Below, piece by piece: positions 1-8,766 of a DNA stretch of 64,000 nucleotides. Below the pieces are notes generated by a model. It saw nothing but the letters and a program-made list of their open reading frames with translations, did no database searches and had not been told where the DNA came from. Position numbers and translations under genes: made by a program. The stretch's first letter is position 1. Each line of letters starts with the position of its first letter. The stretch covers positions 124,001 through 188,000 of the forward strand of contig CACGUZ010000001.1 of NCBI GenBank assembly GCA_902576375.1. The letters run 5' to 3'. Source of the DNA: an uncultured Pelagibacteraceae bacterium (GTDB taxonomy: Bacteria; Pseudomonadota; Alphaproteobacteria; Pelagibacterales; Pelagibacteraceae).

Positions 1-1
1 T

Positions 2-283
2 CCAATGAAGGGTCATAACGTTAGTCATGCTAACAATAAGACAAAAAGAAGATTCTTACCTAATTTGAAAAAAGTAAAATTTACAAGTGAACTTTTAAAA
101 AGAAGCTTAAAATTAACAGTGAGTAATGCAGGGGTTAGATCAGTAGATAAAAAAGGTAGTTTTGATGAATTTCTAAAATCTGTAAAAAATAAAAATTTAT
201 CTCCTAGATTAAAAAAACTAAAAAAAAGTTTATTAATTAAATCTCCATTTCAAAAAAAAACTGCACAATCTAAAACTGCTTAA
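2..283 (+). CDS. rpmB: 50S ribosomal protein L28, 5'-truncated by window edge
   Basis: [17 protein letters not shown] signature of L28; reading frame is open upstream of the ORF-track ATG to the window start. Confidence 0.93.
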   Translation, partial: PMKGHNVSHANNKTKRRFLPNLKKVKFTSELLKRSLKLTVSNAGVRSVDKKGSFDEFLKSVKNKNLSPRLKKLKKSLLIKSPFQKKTAQSKTA

Positions 284-837
284 TGAGTAAATCATTTTTA
301 CTTCTATCATTTTTGATGGGTGTTGTTGTCCTATCCTCTAATTATCTTGTTCAATTTCCAATTAATTATTATGGTTTAAATGAAATATTAACCTACGGAG
401 CTTTCTCTTATCCGATCGCTTTTTTAATTACAGATTTAGCTAATAGATCTTATGGAAAAAGAGTTGCAAGAAAAATTGTATATTTTGGCTTTGTACTAGG
501 AATTGGTTTTACAGTTTTATTTTCTACTGATTTTGCAGATCTTATATCTATTCGTATAGCTATTGGGTCTGGAATTGCATTTTTAACTGCACAATTATTA
601 GATGTCCAAATATTTGACAGATTAAGAAAGAAAGAATGGTTTGTTGCACCATTAACATCCTCAATGATAGGCTCAACTATTGATACATTTTTATTTTTTT
701 CAATATCATTTTATGGAACTGGTGTGCCATGGGTTACACTTTCAATTGGAGATTTGATTGTAAAAGTAATAGTAGCTTTAATCATGTTGATACCATTTAG
801 ATTGCTTTTAAAAACTTTTAAGCCAATCAAAGCTTAA
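283..837 (+). CDS. VUT family / YhhQ-type queuosine precursor transporter
   Basis: Multi-TM protein with YGLNEILTYGAFSYPIAFLITDLANRSYG and LLDVQIFDRLR motifs; ATG overlaps rpmB stop (TAATG). Confidence 0.85.
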   Translation: MSKSFLLLSFLMGVVVLSSNYLVQFPINYYGLNEILTYGAFSYPIAFLITDLANRSYGKRVARKIVYFGFVLGIGFTVLFSTDFADLISIRIAIGSGIAFLTAQLLDVQIFDRLRKKEWFVAPLTSSMIGSTIDTFLFFSISFYGTGVPWVTLSIGDLIVKVIVALIMLIPFRLLLKTFKPIKA

Positions 838-1709
838 ATTAAAAATTTATAAGATAATATTTTATAAGCTAGTTTTGCAACAAGAAAGTTGTAAGAATTA
901 AAACCTTTTATAGGTGCTAATTCATTAATGTCAGCACCAACAATGTTTGAATTTTTTGCAGCTATTTTAATTATATTGAGTGTCTCATCCCATAATAATC
1001 CACCTGGTTCAGGAGTTCCGGTGGCCGGCATAATACTTGAGTCAAACCCATCGACATCAAATGTTAAATAAACTGTCTTATTTTTTATAAGTTTTTTAAA
1101 TTTTCTTAAATCCCACTTTGACTTATCTTTTGCCCAAAAAATATTTATTCTTGATTTATTTTTTTTTAAGAATGGAATTTCACTTTCTGATATATTTCTA
1201 ATTCCAAAAGATATTAATGATATATTTTTATGGTCTAAGCACCTTCTTATTGCTGATGCATGAGAGAATTTTTCTCCATTATAACTATTTCTTAAATCAG
1301 CATGCGCATCGAAATGTAAAAGACAAATTTTTTTATGTTTTTTAATAAATGGTTCAATACATCCCGGTGTAATTGAATGTTCTCCTCCAAACGTGAGTGG
1401 AAAAAGCTTTTTTGCTAAAATTTCTTTATTTATTTTTGACATTTTCCCGAGTGCTTTTTTGATGTTTTTGTTAATCTTAAAGGGCTTTAATGTTTTAATC
1501 CCAATTTTTTTATAAGGTTCACAATTTAGCTCTTCATCATATAATTCTACTTGATGAGAGGCTTTTATAATTTCTTTAGGTCCGTTTCTGGTGCCACCAC
1601 CGTAACTAACGGTTTTTTCAAGCCCAAATGGAACTACAACAACTTTTTCTTTAAAATTAAATTTATTGTCGACTCCTAAAAATCCATTTTTATTTGATAA
1701 ATATTTCAA
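834..1709 (-). CDS. speB: Agmatinase/arginase-family ureohydrolase
   Basis: GGEHS, HFDAHADLR and TFDVDGFDSSIMPATGTPEPGG metal-binding motifs. Confidence 0.85.
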   Translation of the reverse strand: MKYLSNKNGFLGVDNKFNFKEKVVVVPFGLEKTVSYGGGTRNGPKEIIKASHQVELYDEELNCEPYKKIGIKTLKPFKINKNIKKALGKMSKINKEILAKKLFPLTFGGEHSITPGCIEPFIKKHKKICLLHFDAHADLRNSYNGEKFSHASAIRRCLDHKNISLISFGIRNISESEIPFLKKNKSRINIFWAKDKSKWDLRKFKKLIKNKTVYLTFDVDGFDSSIMPATGTPEPGGLLWDETLNIIKIAAKNSNIVGADINELAPIKGFNSYNFLVAKLAYKILSYKFLI

Positions 1710-1712
1710 TTT

Positions 1713-2756
1713 TTACTCAAAAATTTTTGTGAATTTTTTCTTATCCCTATTTTTCCATTCACCTCTGTGATAAGCATCGCTAGCTATTAGGGGTAGTACA
1801 CTAGTGGCTTCAGCAAATACCATCTGTTCTTTGGTAACATCAACTTTACCCCACGAACTTGCTTCCTTTAATGTTGAACTACTACATGCACCATCTCGAG
1901 AGTCGGCAACTGTAATTTGCACAGCATATTTATGCATGTCGACTTCTTTGCCCAATAATTCAGCACAAATTACGGTGTCTTGAATAAAATTTTTTGGGAC
2001 ACCACCACCAATCATAAATAAACCAGAACCTTTTGAACGTATTTTAATTTCGGTTAATTCTCTAAATTCTCTTATAGAGTCGATAGTCATATGTTTTTTT
2101 GGATTTTTTTCTTGATGTATAACTAATCCAAATCCTGCACTAGAGTCGGTAAAAGCTGGGCAAAAAATTGGAACATCATTATCGTATGCTGTTTCAATCA
2201 AAGAGTCTTTTTTTATAGAATTTTTTTTTAAATATTTACCCATCTCTTTAATAAATTCTCTTGATGTATAGCTTCTAGGCTCCAAGGTATCTGCGATTTC
2301 ACATATTTTTTTATCACAAATTTGTAACTCATCTTCATCTATATATGTGTCGTAAATTCTATCTATATAATTTTTTCTTAATTCAGTATCATCTTGGAAT
2401 TGAGACCCTTGATAGTGTTTAAAACCAAGAGCTTCGAAAAAATCCATATCAATTATTGAAGCGCCGGTCGCTACTATTGCATCAACCATATTATATTTAA
2501 CTAAATCTTTATAAATATTCATACAACCTGCAGCAGATGTTGAACCTGCTAATGTTAAAAAAATTGTACATTCTTTGTCTTTCAACATTTCATTATAAAT
2601 ATTAGCTGCATTTGCTGTTTCTCTTGAAACAAAAGACATTTTTTCCATAGAAGAAATAATCTTTCTAGAGTCAAAAGATGTAATATCAATATGTTCTACA
2701 GGTTTTTTTAAGAAATCTTTTTTACTATTGTGACCAAGATTTTTATTTTCTGACAT
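1713..2756 (-). CDS. Deoxyhypusine synthase-like protein (possible homospermidine synthase)
   Basis: LAGSTSAAGCMNIYKDLV, ATGASIIDMDFFEALG, and EASSWGKV containing the SWGK catalytic-lysine motif of the DHS family. Confidence 0.85.
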   Translation of the reverse strand: MSENKNLGHNSKKDFLKKPVEHIDITSFDSRKIISSMEKMSFVSRETANAANIYNEMLKDKECTIFLTLAGSTSAAGCMNIYKDLVKYNMVDAIVATGASIIDMDFFEALGFKHYQGSQFQDDTELRKNYIDRIYDTYIDEDELQICDKKICEIADTLEPRSYTSREFIKEMGKYLKKNSIKKDSLIETAYDNDVPIFCPAFTDSSAGFGLVIHQEKNPKKHMTIDSIREFRELTEIKIRSKGSGLFMIGGGVPKNFIQDTVICAELLGKEVDMHKYAVQITVADSRDGACSSSTLKEASSWGKVDVTKEQMVFAEATSVLPLIASDAYHRGEWKNRDKKKFTKIFE

Positions 2757-3940
2757 TAAGCAACTAGAGTAGCTTTGTCTGAATTTTTATCATACATAGA
2801 CATTATTGGTGTATCCTCAACCTCATAAATTTCATTAGAGTAATAACCATTAAATTGAGTTCTAAAAGTTAAACCGTATGATCCTAGTTGACCAAGTTCA
2901 ATATAGTCATTTTCTTTAATATTATTTGGAAGTAGGAAAGGACCTTTCATATAATCCATACTATCACATGTTGGTCCATAAAAATCAAATGCAGTCATTT
3001 TTTTTGAAATAATTTTACTTGAAGTTTCTTTAATTAATTTTGATGGAAAAACTATATTAGGTGTTCCAGCATCAAAGAGTGTACCGTAAGTACCATCATT
3101 AATATAAAGTTTTTGTTTCTTCCTTAAATTAACTCTCACAATTGTTGATCCACTTTCTGCAACCAAAGCTCTACCAGGTTCACAAATAATTTGAGGCATA
3201 TTCTTTAAATCTAAATTTTCTAAACTCTTCTTAATTTCCTCCATATAATTATCTAAAGATTGTGGCACAAGATCAGGATAAACTGTCGGAAAGCCACCAC
3301 CGATATTAATGTAATCTGGTATTATTTTAGTTTTTTTAATTATATTTCCAACTTCTTCAATTCCTTTAGAATATGAAATCGGATGCATACATTGGGAACC
3401 AACATGAAAACTTAAACCAATTTTTTTTGAATGAAGTTTTGCAAGCCTTAGCAGTCCTGAAGCTTCAGAATTTAATGCACCAAATTTTTTTGATAAATCT
3501 ATTTCGGCATGTTCATTGGAAACAGCAATTCTAATAAATAATTCTAAATCTTTAGCATTACCTGTCGTTTCAATAATCTTAATTAATTCATCTTTAGTAT
3601 CTAATGCGAAAGATTTAATTCCAAAATTATAATAAGCCTCTTTTATACTTTCTCTACTTTTAACAGTATGCATAAAAGAACATTTTGCAGTATTATCAAA
3701 TTTCCTTACTGCTTTGATTTCTTCGATAGACGCAACATCAAATTGATTAATTCCACTTTTAATCAAAGTTTTTATTACTTCTGGGTGAGGATTAGTTTTA
3801 ACAGCGTATAGTATTTTACCTGGGAACTTATTTTGAAAGAATTTTGAAGCAGAAAGAATTGAATTCTTCCTTATACAATATACAGGTTTTTCCGGTTTCA
3901 GTTGATTAACTAATTCTTCAACTGACTTAAATTTTTGCAT
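2756..3940 (-). CDS. Fold-III PLP-dependent ornithine (or lysine/ornithine) decarboxylase
   Basis: YAVKTNPHPEV, FDVASIEEI, HVGSQ, GGGFP, CEPGRA, YGPTCDSMDYM motifs of the ODC/DAPDC fold-III family. Confidence 0.88.
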   Translation of the reverse strand: MQKFKSVEELVNQLKPEKPVYCIRKNSILSASKFFQNKFPGKILYAVKTNPHPEVIKTLIKSGINQFDVASIEEIKAVRKFDNTAKCSFMHTVKSRESIKEAYYNFGIKSFALDTKDELIKIIETTGNAKDLELFIRIAVSNEHAEIDLSKKFGALNSEASGLLRLAKLHSKKIGLSFHVGSQCMHPISYSKGIEEVGNIIKKTKIIPDYINIGGGFPTVYPDLVPQSLDNYMEEIKKSLENLDLKNMPQIICEPGRALVAESGSTIVRVNLRKKQKLYINDGTYGTLFDAGTPNIVFPSKLIKETSSKIISKKMTAFDFYGPTCDSMDYMKGPFLLPNNIKENDYIELGQLGSYGLTFRTQFNGYYSNEIYEVEDTPIMSMYDKNSDKATLVA

Positions 3941-3948
3941 TTAAATGC
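3937..3948. repeat. 12-bp perfect palindrome GCATTTAAATGC spanning the decarboxylase start codon
   Basis: Read directly; start codon occupies 3938-3940. Confidence 0.7.
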
Positions 3949-3972
3949 CCCCAAAAAAAATTTAACAAAAAA

Positions 3973-3996
3973 AAAGTTTTTTTTTAAAAAAACTTT
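3973..3996. repeat. Inverted repeat AAAGTTTTTTTTTAAAAAAACTTT in the divergent intergenic region
   Basis: Read directly; 11-nt arms with a 2-nt centre. Confidence 0.7.
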
Positions 3997-4012
3997 AATA
4001 ATCGAGCAGTTA

Positions 4013-4056
4013 ATTCAATAGTTATTCAATGTAAAGCAAATAATGGCCTATTGAAT
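4013..4056. promoter_or_regulatory. ATTCAAT direct repeats plus inverted ATTGAAT copy upstream of regA (candidate operator)
   Basis: ATTCAAT at 4013-4019 and 4024-4030 (11-bp spacing), ATTGAAT at 4050-4056; outer arms TTCAATAG (4014-4021) / CTATTGAA (4048-4055). Confidence 0.4.
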
Positions 4057-4084
4057 TGTGGAAAAAAATATCCATATAGGACTT

Positions 4085-4648
4085 ATGAAAAACGAAGCTC
4101 AATTACAAAATCTCGCTGATTTCGACAATAAATCCTTATTAATTGTGGATGATGACAATCCCTTTAGAGAAAGATTAGCTAGGGCTATGGAAAAGAAGGG
4201 ATTTGAAGTCTTACAAGCTGAGAGTGTGCAAAAAGGAAAAGACATAGTTAAAGTTAAGAAACCAGGTTTTGCAGTAGTTGATCTTAGGTTAAATGATGGA
4301 AATGGATTGGAGGTTGTAAAAGAAATTCAATCATCAAATTCACTAAGCCGAATCATAATGCTAACTGGCTATGGAAATATTCCAACTGCTGTAGCTGCAA
4401 TCAAAGAAGGTGCTATTGACTATTTGGCTAAACCGGCTGATGCTGACGATGTAGAAAAAGCATTATTAGCAGATCCAACAAAAAAAGCTGCACCACCTGA
4501 AAACCCAATGTCTGCAGATCGGGTTAAATGGGAACATATCCATAGAGTATTTGAATTATGTAACAGAAATGTTTCTGAGACTGCAAGAAGGCTTAAAATG
4601 CATAGAAGAACTCTTCAAAGAATATTATCTAAAAGATCGCCTAAATAA
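4085..4648 (+). CDS. regA: RegA/PrrA/ActR-type response regulator with Fis-type HTH
   Basis: VDDDNPFRERLARAMEKKGF receiver and NVSETARRLKMHRRTLQRILSKR HTH. ORF track starts at GTG 4058, but in-frame ATG 4085 follows an AGGA (4077-4080) and is the better start. Confidence 0.9.
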   Translation: MKNEAQLQNLADFDNKSLLIVDDDNPFRERLARAMEKKGFEVLQAESVQKGKDIVKVKKPGFAVVDLRLNDGNGLEVVKEIQSSNSLSRIIMLTGYGNIPTAVAAIKEGAIDYLAKPADADDVEKALLADPTKKAAPPENPMSADRVKWEHIHRVFELCNRNVSETARRLKMHRRTLQRILSKRSPK

Positions 4649-5192
4649 ATTTTCTAAATTTTATAATTTTTTTTGTTATCAAAGTAAGTAGACAAATTTT
4701 GAAAATTTCAGCAACTAAAAATGGCATTACACCCAATTTAAAAATAGGTTTATCCCAACCAATTAGAGTACCTAGCCACATAATCCCCAAGATATAAATT
4801 GTTGAAACTGAAAATATTAATTTAAAAAAAATTAAAAAATAGTTATCATTATTTTTAACGAGCGAGGCTAAAAAACATGCTGATAAAAATCCAATTAAAT
4901 AACCCATTGTTGGACCTGTAAAATAAGATAATCCAACTCCTCTCTCAGGTGAATTAGAAAATACTGGTAAACCCAATATACCTTCTAATAAGTATAAACT
5001 CACAGTAGCTAGAGCTATTTTATAACCAAAGCTAATACCTAAAAATAAAACTATGAATGTTTGCATAGTCATTGGAACTGGATAAAAAGGTATCTTAATT
5101 TTAGCAGAAACTGTGAGAATTATTGAACCTATAAAGATAATCAATAATGATTTTACAAGCTGGCTTTGAGTATTTTCCTTTATTAGTTCCAT
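4641..5192 (-). CDS. bioY: Biotin transporter BioY
   Basis: KIPFYPVPMTMQTFIVLFLG, GLPVFSNSPERGVGLSYFTGPTMGYLIGF signature. Confidence 0.9.
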   Translation of the reverse strand: MELIKENTQSQLVKSLLIIFIGSIILTVSAKIKIPFYPVPMTMQTFIVLFLGISFGYKIALATVSLYLLEGILGLPVFSNSPERGVGLSYFTGPTMGYLIGFLSACFLASLVKNNDNYFLIFFKLIFSVSTIYILGIMWLGTLIGWDKPIFKLGVMPFLVAEIFKICLLTLITKKIIKFRKFI

Positions 5193-5238
5193 AAAAAATA
5201 ATACTCTTATTTCTATCTTTAATCTATATTAAATTTCA

Positions 5239-8013
5239 ATGAATAAGATTCAAAAAACAGATCATTTTTATCTAATTGATGGATCAGGTTATATATTTAG
5301 AGCATATTATGCTTTACCACCATTAACTCGAAAAAGTGATGGATTACCAACTGGAGCAGTAAGTGGTTTTTGCAGTATGTTGTTTAAACTTCTTGAAGAC
5401 TCGAAATCAAATGAAAATCTTCAGAAACCAACTCATTTTGCTGTCATTTTTGACTCGGCGAGAAAGACTTTTAGAAATGAAATTTATAGTGATTACAAAG
5501 CTAATCGATCTGAAGCCCCAGATGACTTGGCGCCACAATTTGAATACATAAGAAAATCAGTTTTGGCTTTCAATTTACCTTCTGTTGAATTGGTTAATTA
5601 TGAAGCAGATGACTTGATCGCAACTTATGTGGATCAGATTTTGAAAAAAGGGGCAAAGGTAACAATAGTTTCATCAGATAAAGATTTGATGCAATTGTAT
5701 AGAAAAGATGTTCGTATTTTTGATCCAATGAAAAATAAGTTCATCTCTAATGAGGATGTAAAAAACAAATTTGGAGTAGATCCAGATAAAGTTATAGATG
5801 TACAGGCTCTAGCTGGTGATAGCAGTGATAATGTTCCTGGTGTTCCTGGAATTGGTGTAAAAACTGCAGCAGAATTAATTAATAAGTATGGTGATTTAGA
5901 GACACTTTTAAAATCAGCAGATGAAATCAAACAAAATAAAAGAAGAGAGACTTTACTAAACAACAAAGATAAAGCTTTAATAAGTAAAAAATTAGTAACA
6001 TTAAAGCACGATGCTCCAATTGAAATGAAACTCAATGATTTTGAATTAAAAAAAGTTGATAAAGATAAACTTTATAAATTTCTTAGAGAAATGGAGTTTA
6101 ATAGGTTACTTAGCTCTGCTATTTCTGCTTATGGGGAGCCAGATTTTAATGGCGAAAAAAAGAATGTTCAGACAAAGGAAAAAAAAGTTGAAATTGATAA
6201 GAAAAATTATTTTTTAATAACAGAGCAAAGTAAAATTGATGAATGGATTAAGGAAGCTGAAGAAATAGGAGAAGTTGCAGTTGATACAGAAACAAATTCT
6301 TTAGATCCTCATCAAGCTGATTTAGTTGGAGTATCTTTGAGCTCTAAGATTGGAAAAGCTTGTTACATACCAATAGGACATAATTCAAACAAATGCATTG
6401 ATAAAGACATAGTGCTTAAAAAATTAAAACCTTTACTTGAAGATCCAAGTATTAAAAAAATAGGTCAGAACATTAAATTTGATTTTATTGTATTTTTTAA
6501 TCATGGGATAACGCTATCAGCGATGGAGGATACCATGCTCATGTCTTATGTTCTTGACGCTGGAAAAAATAGGCACAACATGGATACGTTATCAGAAATT
6601 CACCTAAATCATAAAACAATAAAATTTAAAGAATTAGTTGGTTCTGGAAAGAAACAAATAAATTTTAGTGAAGTTGATTTAGAAAAAGCAAAAGATTATG
6701 CCGCTGAGGACGCTGACATAACTTATAGACTATATAAAAAATTTTATAAAAGTTTGAAAGAAGAAAAAATGATAAATATTTATGAAATTTTTGAAAAGCC
6801 ATTACTTAGAATTTTAGCTGATATGGAAATACAAGGTATTAAAGTTGATAAAAAGTTTCTCAAAACATTATCTTCTAAATTTGAAAAAAAGATCGAAAAA
6901 ATTCAGAAAGAAGTTTTTAAACTCTCCAAGAAAGAGTTTAATATTGCTTCTCCAAAACAACTAGGTGAAATTTTATACAATGATCTTAAGATTGCAGACT
7001 TAAAAAAAACTAAAAAGGGAAGTTTTGCAACAAGTGCCACAGTGCTAGAAGATCTTGCTTTTAAAGGTCATAAATTTCCACAATTAGTCCTGGACTGGCG
7101 GCAAGTTTCAAAACTAAAAAATACCTATTCGGACTCATTACCCGAACATATTAATCCTTATACAAAAAAAGTTCATACTTCTTTTTTATTAGCAGCCACG
7201 ACTACAGGACGATTAGCCTCAAGTGATCCTAACTTGCAAAATATTCCAATTAAATCAGAAGATGGTAGAGATATTCGTAAAGCTTTTGTTGCTGAGAAGG
7301 ATAATATTTTGATTTCTGCAGACTATAATCAAATTGAAATGAGAATTTTAGCTGATTTGGCTGATGTTAAAGAATTAAAAAAAGCTTTTCAAAATAATGA
7401 GGATATACACTCTCTTACTGCTAGCCAAATATTTAATATTGATATTAATAAAGTGAATCAAGATCAAAGAAGAAAGGCTAAAGCCATAAACTTTGGAATA
7501 ATTTACGGAATTTCACAGTATGGATTAGCGAAGCAAATAAATGTCTCTAATTTTGAGGCTGAAGAGTTTTTAAATTCATATTTTTCAAAGTTCCCTGAAA
7601 TAAAAGTTTATATGGATCAAACAATTAAATTTTGTAGAAAAAGTGGTTATGTAAGTAATATTTTTGGTAGAAGATCTCATTTTATAAATATAAATGATAA
7701 AAATTATAATGTGAGAAACTTTCAAGAACGTGCAGCAATTAATGCTCCAATACAAGGGTCGGCTGCTGAAATAATGAGATTAGCAATGATAAGAATTGAT
7801 AAAAAATTAAAGGAGCAAAAACTAAATAAAACAAAGATGTTACTTCAAATCCATGATGAACTAATTTTTGAAAGTCCCAAAAATGAAGTAAAAAAAATAT
7901 CCAAAGTGATAATTGAAGAAATGTCTAGCGTTGCTGAGAGTGATCAACATTCTTTTTCAATACCTCTTACAGTAGATTTAAACACTGGAGAAAATTGGGG
8001 TACATTACATTAA
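5239..8013 (+). CDS. polA: DNA polymerase I
   Basis: 5'-3' exonuclease, DTETNSLD 3'-5' exonuclease, and SADYNQIEMRILADLA / QIHDELIFE polymerase motifs. Confidence 0.97.
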   Translation: MNKIQKTDHFYLIDGSGYIFRAYYALPPLTRKSDGLPTGAVSGFCSMLFKLLEDSKSNENLQKPTHFAVIFDSARKTFRNEIYSDYKANRSEAPDDLAPQFEYIRKSVLAFNLPSVELVNYEADDLIATYVDQILKKGAKVTIVSSDKDLMQLYRKDVRIFDPMKNKFISNEDVKNKFGVDPDKVIDVQALAGDSSDNVPGVPGIGVKTAAELINKYGDLETLLKSADEIKQNKRRETLLNNKDKALISKKLVTLKHDAPIEMKLNDFELKKVDKDKLYKFLREMEFNRLLSSAISAYGEPDFNGEKKNVQTKEKKVEIDKKNYFLITEQSKIDEWIKEAEEIGEVAVDTETNSLDPHQADLVGVSLSSKIGKACYIPIGHNSNKCIDKDIVLKKLKPLLEDPSIKKIGQNIKFDFIVFFNHGITLSAMEDTMLMSYVLDAGKNRHNMDTLSEIHLNHKTIKFKELVGSGKKQINFSEVDLEKAKDYAAEDADITYRLYKKFYKSLKEEKMINIYEIFEKPLLRILADMEIQGIKVDKKFLKTLSSKFEKKIEKIQKEVFKLSKKEFNIASPKQLGEILYNDLKIADLKKTKKGSFATSATVLEDLAFKGHKFPQLVLDWRQVSKLKNTYSDSLPEHINPYTKKVHTSFLLAATTTGRLASSDPNLQNIPIKSEDGRDIRKAFVAEKDNILISADYNQIEMRILADLADVKELKKAFQNNEDIHSLTASQIFNIDINKVNQDQRRKAKAINFGIIYGISQYGLAKQINVSNFEAEEFLNSYFSKFPEIKVYMDQTIKFCRKSGYVSNIFGRRSHFININDKNYNVRNFQERAAINAPIQGSAAEIMRLAMIRIDKKLKEQKLNKTKMLLQIHDELIFESPKNEVKKISKVIIEEMSSVAESDQHSFSIPLTVDLNTGENWGTLH

Positions 8014-8058
8014 TTTATTTGCCCAAATTAGAACAATTTAGTATTTTTATAATTAAGT

Positions 8059-8766
8059 ATGCAAAAACAAACAATTGCCTTAGTAGATGATGACAGAAAT
8101 ATTCTTACCAGCTTAAGTATTGCTCTTGAAAAAGAAGGGTTTAAAGTTCAGACTTACATTGATGGAGAGAGTGCATTAATTGGATTAACCAGGACACCGC
8201 CAGATCTAGCTGTTGTTGATATAAAAATGCCAAAAATGGACGGTGAGGAATTGCTCAAGAAATTGAGAAAAAAAACCTCATTACCAGTTATTTTTTTGAC
8301 TTCTAAAGATGACGAAATTGACGAATTGCTGGGACTAAAATTAGGTGCTGATGATTTTGTAAAAAAATCAGGTGGTTTTTCAATTAAAGTTTTAATTGAA
8401 AGAATTAGAGTTCAACTTAGAAAAAAAGATTCCAAAGAAACTCTTGAGGAAAATAAAAGTATTATATCGCATGGAAAATTAAAACTTGATCCGTCCCAAT
8501 TAGAGTGCGAATGGAATGGGAAACAATTGCCTGATAAATTGACTACCACAGAATTTTTACTTGTAAAAGAGTTAGCCAAAAGACCAGGAATTATAAAAGA
8601 GAGAGCTCAATTGATGGACATAGCTTATAGAGAAGATACAGATATTGAGGATAGAACAATTGATAGTCACGTTAAAAGAATCAGAAAAAAATTCAAAAAA
8701 GTTGATCCTGAATTTTCAGCTATAGAAACTAGATATGGAAGCGGATATAGATGGAATGTTAGTTAA
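8059..8766 (+). CDS. chvI: OmpR-family response regulator ChvI
   Basis: Receiver plus winged-helix domain (RTIDSHVKRIRKKFK), directly upstream of a ChvG-like kinase. Confidence 0.85.
   Translation: MQKQTIALVDDDRNILTSLSIALEKEGFKVQTYIDGESALIGLTRTPPDLAVVDIKMPKMDGEELLKKLRKKTSLPVIFLTSKDDEIDELLGLKLGADDFVKKSGGFSIKVLIERIRVQLRKKDSKETLEENKSIISHGKLKLDPSQLECEWNGKQLPDKLTTTEFLLVKELAKRPGIIKERAQLMDIAYREDTDIEDRTIDSHVKRIRKKFKKVDPEFSAIETRYGSGYRWNVS

Noticed and set aside
5634-6035. Antisense ORF of 133 aa inside polA
   Set aside because: Shadow of the polA reading frame; polA motifs are unambiguous and the antisense product has low-complexity Ser/Leu/Phe composition.
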